Below, piece after piece: positions 36,604 to 44,661 of a DNA stretch of 64,000 bases. Below the pieces are notes generated by a model. The model did not search any database. It saw only the letters and a list, made by a program, of their open reading frames with translations, and was not told where the DNA came from. Position 1 is the first letter of the stretch, and the number at the start of each line of letters is the position of its first letter. A program made the translations under genes and the position numbers. Source of the DNA: Alphaproteobacteria bacterium (GTDB lineage: Bacteria > Pseudomonadota > Alphaproteobacteria > Rickettsiales > JADKJE01); assembly GCA_016722515.1 (NCBI GenBank), contig JADKJE010000004.1, positions 135,973 through 199,972 of the forward strand, in the 5' to 3' direction.

Positions 36604-37668
36604 CTAAATGAGATTACGTGATGCAAGCTCGTCCTTAAGATAAGCATAATAAATAGGAGCCGCAATAATCCCTGGAACCCCAAATGCCGCTTCCATTACC
36701 AACATAGCAAGGAGAAGTTCCCACGCCTGGGCCGATATTTTAGTACCGATAATATGGGCATTAAGGAAATATTCTAATTTGTGAATCACAACCAGGAATG
36801 CTAAGGACCCAACGGCCGTTGCTGGTGATGCGCTGAGGCTGATGAGCACAATCACCGTATTGGAAATAAGATTGCCAATCACCGGCAGCAGACCAACGGT
36901 AAAGGTTACCGCAATCATCGTTTTGGTAAACGGAAGCGCGGTGCTAAAAATGGGCAAAATAACAACCAAAAAGAGTGCCGTTAACGCCGTGTTAATCGCC
37001 GATATTTTTATCTGCGAAAAGACAATACGACCGAAAGAATGATGAAGAAGATTTGCCCTTTGTGCCAATAAATGAGTCAATGGCTTGGCCTTCACTGCCT
37101 TGTGACGGGTAGTATAAGCAATCATACCACCGATAACAAGTCCAGTCAGAATATAAGCAATAGATACGCCGATGCTTCGTCCGACTTTGCTTAACTGTAA
37201 CGCATATTCACGTAACCATTCGGAGATGGCAATTTGCATATCAACTACATTGGTGGGCATATAATCCTGTGCCCATTCAGGAAAATGGGCTTTAGCGGTA
37301 TCAACGACATCGGCCATTTTTTGGAGCATGGCAATAAATCCTCCCGATTCTCCACTTAAAAAAGAAGAGACACCGATTATCCCAAATATGATCGCCGTTG
37401 TCACCAAAATGGCTATCACACCAAGCGTCAACATTTTCCCAATCGCCGGCACAATCCCAATTCTGCTAAGCAATGGCGTGGCCACACAAACCAGGTGGTA
37501 GATCAATAATCCAGAAAGAAGCGCCGGCAACAACCCAAAGTTAAGCACCCCAAGCAATGCAATCACCGTCACCACCTGTGAAATGGTCAAAAGCCTGTTG
37601 TTATCCGCAATGGAATTGAGAGTATGGATGTCTTGTGTCACGTCTTTCTCCTTGATAGCGTTAAGCAA
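36604..37668 (-). CDS. AI-2E/PerM family permease
   Basis: 354 residues with about seven to eight membrane helices. Two or three at the N-terminus (SQVVTVIALLGVLNFGLLPALLSGLLIYH), a soluble stretch (about 125-165), then helices with the family features PVIGNLISNTVIVLISL and EAAFGVPGIIAAPIYYAYLKDEL at the end. Such proteins export small molecules or ions (AI-2 in E. coli TqsA, sodium/proton in some), the substrate here being unknown. Monocistronic. Confidence 0.8.
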   Translation of the reverse strand: MLNAIKEKDVTQDIHTLNSIADNNRLLTISQVVTVIALLGVLNFGLLPALLSGLLIYHLVCVATPLLSRIGIVPAIGKMLTLGVIAILVTTAIIFGIIGVSSFLSGESGGFIAMLQKMADVVDTAKAHFPEWAQDYMPTNVVDMQIAISEWLREYALQLSKVGRSIGVSIAYILTGLVIGGMIAYTTRHKAVKAKPLTHLLAQRANLLHHSFGRIVFSQIKISAINTALTALFLVVILPIFSTALPFTKTMIAVTFTVGLLPVIGNLISNTVIVLISLSASPATAVGSLAFLVVIHKLEYFLNAHIIGTKISAQAWELLLAMLVMEAAFGVPGIIAAPIYYAYLKDELASRNLI

Positions 37669-37751
37669 TTGTACTGCATAAAAAGGCGAGATTGAAGGAG
37701 ATAGTGAGCGAATCTCAGAGGATCATAGATTTTCTTGGAATTCAGAAAAGG

Positions 37752-37809
37752 ATTGTTTAAAACAATAACACATTGAAATGATTGATATTTATTATAAAAT
37801 TGCTATAAT
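37752..37809 (+). promoter_or_regulatory. Strong promoter with upstream palindrome
   Basis: TTGATA (37782-37787) and a perfect TATAAT (37804-37809) are 16 bases apart. Upstream, ATTGTTT and AAACAAT (37752-37766) form a perfect palindrome around one base. After the -10 box AACAATAGTTTTAAAC repeats a half-site. The layout suggests a regulated promoter for the small gene at 37837. Confidence 0.6.
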
Positions 37810-37836
37810 AAACAATAGTTTTAAACTGGGATTGAC

Positions 37837-38328
37837 ATGAGCAAAGAAAAAGAACGAACCTTCACATTATCAGATTCTCAAATAGATTTGGTTGAAAGCT
37901 GTTTTCACCGGAGAATTGAGCAATTTTTAGATAATCTTTGGAATCAATCAACTGATAGCAATTCTAAGCAAGTATGCTTGGAAATTGTAAAAAGATTAAC
38001 GCAGAAAAATTTCATTCGCTTGGTTAATACCTATTATGGAAGCTTCCCTGAGGTCGTAGAAGGATTCACAAATATTAATAAATTAGCCATGGGTCATGTT
38101 AAAACAAGTTTTCTGGTTTCGCTTGGCATTCATGATCGACGATTAAATGACCAAATTAGCAATCCAGACCATGCCTCCAAATATGAAAAAAGAGCCTTTG
38201 CCAACGTATTATTAAAACATATCAATGATTGGCGAAATGGCAAAACGACAAGCCCCCAAGAACTATCGTCCTCAGCAGCTAATCACCATGCTAATCGTGA
38301 GAAAAAGGAGCCATCCCATCAGCGCTGA
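37837..38328 (+). CDS. Unknown small helical protein
   Basis: 163 residues, mostly predicted helical, no signal peptide or membrane segment, no recognised domain. Visible features are FTLSDSQIDLVESCFHRRIEQFL at the start and a polar, disordered C-terminus (SPQELSSSAANHHANREKKE). It has a strong promoter of its own and ends twelve bases from the convergent kinase-like gene. It might be a small effector or its chaperone, judged only from context. Confidence 0.5.
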   Translation: MSKEKERTFTLSDSQIDLVESCFHRRIEQFLDNLWNQSTDSNSKQVCLEIVKRLTQKNFIRLVNTYYGSFPEVVEGFTNINKLAMGHVKTSFLVSLGIHDRRLNDQISNPDHASKYEKRAFANVLLKHINDWRNGKTTSPQELSSSAANHHANREKKEPSHQR

Positions 38329-38340
38329 GAGGCATTTGAT

Positions 38341-40254
38341 TTACAAGTGTCTCCCACTATTCTTATTTCTTACTTCGGCCTTGCTTATTTTTTCCTTAGG
38401 CGATGTTTTCTCTGACCAACTTGGAATTTTGGTAGGATCGATTTTTAAATTGACCGGTATATGGCTTTCACCCACTAATGGCAATTCGCTTTCTGGAACA
38501 AAATGCTCGATCATGCCGATCATTGACTTAGAACAATGATGGCTTCTGGCATATTCTAAAACTGTCGAAGGGGGTGGCATAGCAGCACCGTTTTGCTCGG
38601 ATAACCATTGAACCGGCCGATTCAGCGCCTCAGGATGCGATTGCAACAATTTATGAAGCGACCGCTCATTGTTTTCAAGCACACAAAGCTGAACCTGGAT
38701 ATCAACAGAAAGTGTTTCTATCATTTTTGCTCTTTCAGATAATGTCTGGATTAATTGACTATCTAGATTATTAATTGTGGCTTCAGGCAGCGCTTTTTTT
38801 ATTTCTTTATTTAATTTATTAATTGATTTATCTGGAAAATCACCGATTATATCCTGCGCTTCTTTTACAGCGCTACGTATGGCCCTTTCAGTATATTGTC
38901 TTGGTTTTGAATTTTCTTTGAATGATTCCGCTATATCATCAAGAGCTGCAACAAATTCTCTATTCAAAAACAGATGGGAATGAATATTATAGTCACTTTC
39001 TTGTAGATATCTTAATATATCAATCGGCTTTACAGGATTCCCTTTTTTTAAGTCTGCCATCTCAGAAGTATGCGCGCTGTACCCTGCCCTAAAATCAAAT
39101 GCCGACCCCATATCAACTTGAGCCGCCTTTCTGCTTCCCTCTTTACCACTTAGTCCCAAATTCTCATCATGTAAATCTGGATTGGATATCAACAGAGCAA
39201 ATGCTATCAATTTTTTTATCCCTGGCGTCTGGGTATATATGTCTTCATTCGACCTTTTCATGCCTTGATTAGCATCTGCTAACGTTTGAAAGTCAGCAAT
39301 AAAACGTGATGCTATAAAGATTTCAGAATGATTCTCGTTGGTAACGAGCCTTGTTTTAGGAATCATATTTCCAAAAACATTTCTTCCAATCGCCGTTGCG
39401 ACCCTCTCAAAAACACTCAATACAGGTTCTTGGCGTTTTAGCATCCATTGATAATCATATTTAGGAAGATCAGGCAAATCATGGGACTGTTTTTTTCTTT
39501 TAACAACAAGCCCTAATTGTGCTCCACCTAATTTGGGTTCAGAATATCGATAATGTTTTAATTTTTCCATTTTGGCTGAAGACTCAATCTCAGAATCCAG
39601 ATCCATGGTTGCTGACTTCATTTCAGTATGTATATCTTTAAGAAATGGGTAGGTCTGAATAGCTTTTTTAATAAGATTAGGTGATCTTTGTGCCATTCGA
39701 TCTAGTGATTCACACACATTCACAATGCGATCCATTTGCGGATCACTTGGTGATAATGACAGTAACCTATTTAATTCCTTAAGTGGTCCATCAAACCCCT
39801 CATTTCTTTTTATTACTTGAAATGCATGGTGCAACACGTTGGGTTGGTTTCCGCCTATGGCTTCTGCCCAACATAATGAAAGAGCTGCATTTTGAATTGA
39901 TTCCATCAAATATGCTTTTATATTTCCATCAGGGTTCTGAGCTAGGAACCGATCTAGATTGTCGCCGATACGTTTGGTTAATACCTCGTCAACCCGTTGA
40001 TATGTATCTTTTTCAAACCCATTATTTAATATATGAAGCAGCCGTTTATTTGACTTTGGGTCTAATGCAGATAATTGCTCCTTAAAACTTGTATCTAAAT
40101 GGGAAGCAAAATCAAATGGCACTATATCTGGCTTAACCTCTGCACGTCTAAATAGACTCGATACGAAAGAAAAATAACTAAGTACCCCCTTTGCAGACTC
40201 AGGAGCTTTCTCAGTGTTTAGTTCATTTACTGATTCAAATACTGTTTTTTTCAT
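38341..40254 (-). CDS. Kinase-fold protein, candidate host-directed effector
   Basis: 637 residues, no signal peptide. A helical N-terminal part (1-235) leads to a kinase-like core: GGAQLGLVVKR (about 243-253), a candidate ATP lysine in YQWMLKRQE, hinge-like SEIFIASRFI (310-319), catalytic-loop-like NPDLHDENLGL (H362, D363, N365) and metal-binding-like QVDMGSAFDF (D381). The order and the DxxN/D-M-G pattern resemble HipA/phosphoinositide-kinase-like folds. The C-terminal 170 residues are helical. The composition and position beside ankyrin proteins fit a secreted effector, but no secretion signal can be shown. Confidence 0.5.
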   Translation of the reverse strand: MKKTVFESVNELNTEKAPESAKGVLSYFSFVSSLFRRAEVKPDIVPFDFASHLDTSFKEQLSALDPKSNKRLLHILNNGFEKDTYQRVDEVLTKRIGDNLDRFLAQNPDGNIKAYLMESIQNAALSLCWAEAIGGNQPNVLHHAFQVIKRNEGFDGPLKELNRLLSLSPSDPQMDRIVNVCESLDRMAQRSPNLIKKAIQTYPFLKDIHTEMKSATMDLDSEIESSAKMEKLKHYRYSEPKLGGAQLGLVVKRKKQSHDLPDLPKYDYQWMLKRQEPVLSVFERVATAIGRNVFGNMIPKTRLVTNENHSEIFIASRFIADFQTLADANQGMKRSNEDIYTQTPGIKKLIAFALLISNPDLHDENLGLSGKEGSRKAAQVDMGSAFDFRAGYSAHTSEMADLKKGNPVKPIDILRYLQESDYNIHSHLFLNREFVAALDDIAESFKENSKPRQYTERAIRSAVKEAQDIIGDFPDKSINKLNKEIKKALPEATINNLDSQLIQTLSERAKMIETLSVDIQVQLCVLENNERSLHKLLQSHPEALNRPVQWLSEQNGAAMPPPSTVLEYARSHHCSKSMIGMIEHFVPESELPLVGESHIPVNLKIDPTKIPSWSEKTSPKEKISKAEVRNKNSGRHL

Positions 40255-40359
40255 AAGTAATTAATAAAAAAAATAACAAACAGCTACACACAAAAGCATA
40301 TATTATATTTATTAACAATATTATAACCAATTACGACACGATAAAATTTAAATTTACTA

Positions 40360-40705
40360 GGGCGTGTCCTCAATTTGATATCCAAATGAATGTACAGGCT
40401 AGAAAGAGCATAGCTTTGAAATCTCGAGCCAATTTTTCAAATCGTGTTGCAATGCTTCTAAAGTGTTTCAGTCTGGCAAAAAGATTTTCTACTAAATGGC
40501 GGAGCTTGTATAGATACGAGTCAAACTCTGGGTTTGGCTTTTTGCTATTGGATTTTCGTGGAATAATAGGATTCATCCCCGCCTCTTTGGCTTGCGCTCG
40601 GATTGCTTCGGAATCGTAGCCTTTGTCTGCTATAAAATGGAGGGGTACGCCATCGACAAAGAATGGAATAATAATGCGCATATTCAACACTTCAGACTCT
40701 CTCAC
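40360..40705 (-). mobile_element. IS5-family transposase remnant
   Basis: The C-terminal third of an IS5-type DDE transposase: VPLHFIADKGYDSEAIRAQAKE, then PIIPRKSN and YKLRHLVENLFARLKHFRSIATRFEKLA with the catalytic glutamate region. At the lower end GGGCGTGTCC (from 40360) looks like the terminal repeat. The first two thirds and the other end are missing; the remnant borders the end of the ankyrin gene. Confidence 0.82.
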
Positions 40706-40739
40706 TGTGGTCTAACTGCTGCTTTTAGGATACGGTATG

Positions 40740-43700
40740 CTACCTCAACCTTGGGTAAGCTAATTCCTGCTGGGAAGGACTTTTTCCAGGCTCGATCGGC
40801 GGCATTTTAAAGACCTCGGTTTTGTGGGTAGATAACGCTTTTTTTTCAAAATATTTTATCCGTTGCGCAACAATGAAACGATTCAAGCCATTGCTGCTGG
40901 TGGCTTCCTTAATAAAGGCATGACATTTTTCGAGATCGTCTTCAATGTGAGCATATTTGACCTTGATGGAATCGATTATCTCTTCACGGATATGTTTTAT
41001 ATTTTCAAGATCCTCGCGGTTAAAATGAGTGCCCAGTAGGTGATTGATAACATCCAAAGTCGAACTACGTTTGATATGTGGGACTTCCGAATGGTAGAAA
41101 TTGAGATTCATGAAATTACAGACCATCGAATCCATAGCATATTGATCCCGGAGTGGAGCGTATTTTTCATCATTCGCTCGTTGCATTTCCAAGAGCTTAT
41201 CTTTAATCGCCTCCTCATTGCCGTAAACACCTCCTCTTTCTAGAAGGATTTTTTCAACTGCGATGCACTTCTCAGCGTCTCCACCTCTGATAGCATAATC
41301 GAGTGGCGTAAAGCCAGATTCATCAGTAGCATTAATAAAAGATCCGTGATCCATTAGCAGATTAACAAGCTTAACATTGCCTAATATTGCAGCATGGTGC
41401 AAAGCTGTGGCACCACATACATCTTTAGCATCGCAAGAGGCATTATGTTTAAGCAGCTCCCCAGCGACTTTTTCTCTTTGGTGTAAGACAGCAAGATGAA
41501 GTGGTGTATATCCGAATTGATCTCGTTTTGAAATATCCAGTCCTTTTTTAATCCATTCGCGGACACACTCAAGACTTTCATTATCTACAACTAAATGATG
41601 GAGTTTATTTTGGCCCCGTTTATCACAATGGTTGGCATCATTGATTAAATTTTCAAGGTATTTTTTTGCCTTCTCTTTCGGATTGTGTTTGCTGTAGGCA
41701 AGAACAAGCGGAGTTCTTCTTTTGTTATTTGGTATCCTAACATCTGCTCCGTTTTGAAAGAGCGTGTCGATTTTAGGTATGCTGTTTTTCAACACAGCCA
41801 AATGCAGTGGGGTATTACCTTTATTATTCTTAATGTTAACAGCGGCCCTTCTTAGGAGTAGGAAAGTCACAAGTTTTGGGGTGCCGAAGCATATAGCCAA
41901 ATGCAAGGCTGAGTTTCCAGCATTCGACTGTTTATTGATATCTGCACCTAATTCAAGAATTAAATCAAGAATAGCGTCCATATCGCTAACACTACTATTT
42001 TGCTTTATCACACGATGCAACAGAGTGTTCCCGTTACCGTCGCGATAATCAATACGTGCGCCGCCTCGAATCAGTTTGTTACATTCTTCGCGATCTCTTT
42101 GAAAAATAGCGAGTTCTAGTGCTTCATAATCAAGAGAGTTTACGAAATCGCTTGCCACATACTTCGCAAAAAAATTATGGCAGTCAATGCCATTGAGACG
42201 CGCTGAGGGTGCTAGCCGACGAAGGAACGCAGTGTCTATAGTAGCACCTAGTTCCTTTAACGCACAGAAGGCCTCGAAATTACACGTTAGGAAGGCATGA
42301 CGCAGTGGTGTATTGGGAATATTTCCATAATACGCTGGATTACAACTTTTAATATCGTTATATCCATAATTATGTTCAATATTAGCTCCCATTTTGTGAA
42401 GCCATTTGATGGTTGAGCCTATATGATGATTAGACTGAAATGAATGGATGAAGCGGTTCGCCAAACCATCAAATTGCCCATCGTTTAAATGTATAATTTT
42501 CTTGAGAGAGGTTTGAGACTCGATATATGAAATGATTCCTGCCTTATCCTCGTATGGAAAATTCAAACTTAAAATGCGTTCCATTAATGATGTACTGCCA
42601 AGTTTTCCTCCAAAATCTCTCAAATGTTTGATCCTGTCATCATGCTTCATCAACAACTCTGCTGCGTCGAAGTTTCCATTTTGAAGTGCACGATAAAGAG
42701 GTAAACTGGTTATCTCTATGGGAAAATAAGGTGCATCAGTGAATATCTGAGTAAATGCACTTATAATGGCTCCTTTTGAAATAAGATACTCGATCATCTT
42801 TGCACTGGCAAAAGGGGCTATTAATAAAAATATACTATCACTCGTTGCTTGAAAGGGTAATCTGCAGGGAAGAATGTATTCTATGTTTTCTTCAACATTT
42901 GCTCCATACTCTACGAGTATTCGTAATGCCTTTTCATCCTTATTCTGGATTGCACAATACAGAAATCGATTGCGGTTAGATTGCCAGCCACCACGGTCAT
43001 GTTTGAAAATGCCTGGATTATTTGATAATAAGGTTTCAAGCTTTTCGTAGTCTTTTTTATAGATAAAATCTAATCCCATTGCTTGATTGTAAACCGATAG
43101 TTGCTTTAGATTGATAGTGGCCCCTTTTTTTAAGAGTAATGTCACAACTTCAAGATTTTTCGCGCGCAATGCATAAGAAACAAGTGATCTTTTGGGGGTA
43201 TCCATATTTTTAAAAACAGCTCCCTTATGGATAAATAGTTCAATCGTATCCCTTGATGCAAATGTAACAGCATATTGCAGCGGCGTTTTTTCATGATGAT
43301 GCTTTTTTTTTGGCTTAATATGGAATGTTTCTCCCTCATTGAGTAGGATACGAATGGCCGCATCATTTTTAACTTTACATGCCTTCAGGATAAGGCTTTT
43401 TGTACGTGCCGCCGGTCCAACCTTATGAATGATGTGTGGATATGCATCGATCAACGTCTTAAGCACCTCATTATTTGGCATTTTAATGGCTTCAAAGCAT
43501 AATCGTTGCGCATATTGATCTACTCGGTGGGAGCGTTCTGCGCCATGCTCTAAAAGTGCGATTGCCGCAGGAAAATTATTATGTTGCAGTGAAATTTCGA
43601 GCGCTGTTTCTTTGCTTTCGCCCACTTGGGCATTCATATCTCCACCAAGCCCTATAACAAGCTTCATAGCTCCATAGCCTGCGAACTCCGCCGCCCTATA

Positions 43701-44357
43701 CATAAGTGGCAAGCTTGCTGAGTCGTTATTGAACTTTTGCCCTGCTTGGATAAGCTGGATTAGTGCATCCTCAGATTTTTCTGTGCAAGCAACATCCAAT
43801 AGGCTTGTGTTGTCAGAGTTAGAAACATCCTTTTCCTCGTGAAGCGCTTCAGGAAAAGCTGAAATGGCCTGTGAAAGTTTATCAGGCTCCTTCTCCCTGA
43901 TACATTTTCGTATGAACGCATACTTAAGATCCAAAATTTGTTGGGGAGGAAGTTTTGGCTTTTTTTCCTTTGTCATTTCATCCAGCAAAACGGTTGCTGC
44001 TGAAACATTCGATTTTACAATAGCGCTTGCCATTGGCGAAATATACCATGTACCGTTCTTTAATTGAACGGGATTTGTTTCTATCAGCTTTTTAATGGTC
44101 TCACCTGAGGCAAATTCGGCTGCTAACGATAAAATGCATAGCCCTTTGTTATCTGCTGAGACGCCCATATCAAGTAGTAACCTAAGCGCATCATCATTCC
44201 TATATTCCATGACTAAATTCAGGATGCTTTTATCATGATAATAATCCGCTTCCTTGCTAATAAATTTCGGACGTTGACTTAATAATATTCCTCTAAATTC
44301 CTGCATATTATTTGATTTAAGAGCTTCTTCAATCGCATTTTGATAATATTGATCCAT
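40740..44357 (-). CDS. Giant ankyrin-repeat protein
   Basis: 1205 residues, essentially ankyrin repeats from residue 40 to about 1060. Clear units include GNTLLHRVIKQNSSVSDMDAIL, AGNSALHLAICFGTPKLVTFLL, KGNTPLHLAVLKNSIPKIDTLF, FGYTPLHLAVLHQREKVAGELL and GATALHHAAILGNVKLVNLL; the N-terminal ones are degenerate. The last 140 residues are helical and charged. No signal peptide or enzyme domain was seen. Ankyrin arrays bind proteins, and such proteins are common in host-associated bacteria as secreted effectors. The C-terminus is bordered by an IS5 remnant, so the natural stop might have been altered (ending ELAYPRLR). Confidence 0.85.
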   Translation of the reverse strand: MDQYYQNAIEEALKSNNMQEFRGILLSQRPKFISKEADYYHDKSILNLVMEYRNDDALRLLLDMGVSADNKGLCILSLAAEFASGETIKKLIETNPVQLKNGTWYISPMASAIVKSNVSAATVLLDEMTKEKKPKLPPQQILDLKYAFIRKCIREKEPDKLSQAISAFPEALHEEKDVSNSDNTSLLDVACTEKSEDALIQLIQAGQKFNNDSASLPLMYRAAEFAGYGAMKLVIGLGGDMNAQVGESKETALEISLQHNNFPAAIALLEHGAERSHRVDQYAQRLCFEAIKMPNNEVLKTLIDAYPHIIHKVGPAARTKSLILKACKVKNDAAIRILLNEGETFHIKPKKKHHHEKTPLQYAVTFASRDTIELFIHKGAVFKNMDTPKRSLVSYALRAKNLEVVTLLLKKGATINLKQLSVYNQAMGLDFIYKKDYEKLETLLSNNPGIFKHDRGGWQSNRNRFLYCAIQNKDEKALRILVEYGANVEENIEYILPCRLPFQATSDSIFLLIAPFASAKMIEYLISKGAIISAFTQIFTDAPYFPIEITSLPLYRALQNGNFDAAELLMKHDDRIKHLRDFGGKLGSTSLMERILSLNFPYEDKAGIISYIESQTSLKKIIHLNDGQFDGLANRFIHSFQSNHHIGSTIKWLHKMGANIEHNYGYNDIKSCNPAYYGNIPNTPLRHAFLTCNFEAFCALKELGATIDTAFLRRLAPSARLNGIDCHNFFAKYVASDFVNSLDYEALELAIFQRDREECNKLIRGGARIDYRDGNGNTLLHRVIKQNSSVSDMDAILDLILELGADINKQSNAGNSALHLAICFGTPKLVTFLLLRRAAVNIKNNKGNTPLHLAVLKNSIPKIDTLFQNGADVRIPNNKRRTPLVLAYSKHNPKEKAKKYLENLINDANHCDKRGQNKLHHLVVDNESLECVREWIKKGLDISKRDQFGYTPLHLAVLHQREKVAGELLKHNASCDAKDVCGATALHHAAILGNVKLVNLLMDHGSFINATDESGFTPLDYAIRGGDAEKCIAVEKILLERGGVYGNEEAIKDKLLEMQRANDEKYAPLRDQYAMDSMVCNFMNLNFYHSEVPHIKRSSTLDVINHLLGTHFNREDLENIKHIREEIIDSIKVKYAHIEDDLEKCHAFIKEATSSNGLNRFIVAQRIKYFEKKALSTHKTEVFKMPPIEPGKSPSQQELAYPRLR

Positions 44358-44424
44358 GTGTGTTGTCCTGGGCCTGTTTTCAATTAAAATTTGTACTATA
44401 GATGATTATTGAATTAAAGTTTTT

Positions 44425-44576
44425 TTAAACTTCCAGATTTTTTCTTTTCGTATACTGAGCCAGCGGAGACTCATTGCTCTTTAGCTCCCGATAAACGGTG
44501 CACACTGGATGGCCGATTGCTTCAGCTGAGATATCGTTACTCTTTCATCATAACTTAAATGGTTATATCTTTTCAT
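44425..44576 (-). pseudogene. IS30-family transposase remnant
   Basis: Starts MKRYNHLSYDERVTISQL, the typical IS30 N-terminus, and resumes in another frame as AIGHPVCTVYRELKSNESP and ends after KRKNLEV. The middle of the HTH and everything downstream are deleted. The sequence around 44625-44645 (TGTTCTAAAATGAAGTG on the minus strand) may be the left terminal repeat. Confidence 0.7.
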
Positions 44577-44661
44577 ACGCAACATCTTTTTGATTATCTG
44601 TTTTGACAGCAAACATCATAAGGTGTTGCACTTCATTTTAGAACAGACCGTAGAATAATGA

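Noticed and set aside
37689..37712. Fifth member of the hairpin family (GAGATT...AATCTC with GTGAGCG in the loop)
   Set aside because: The stem is only six base pairs and the loop lacks the GCCGTAGG centre, so the resemblance may be chance.
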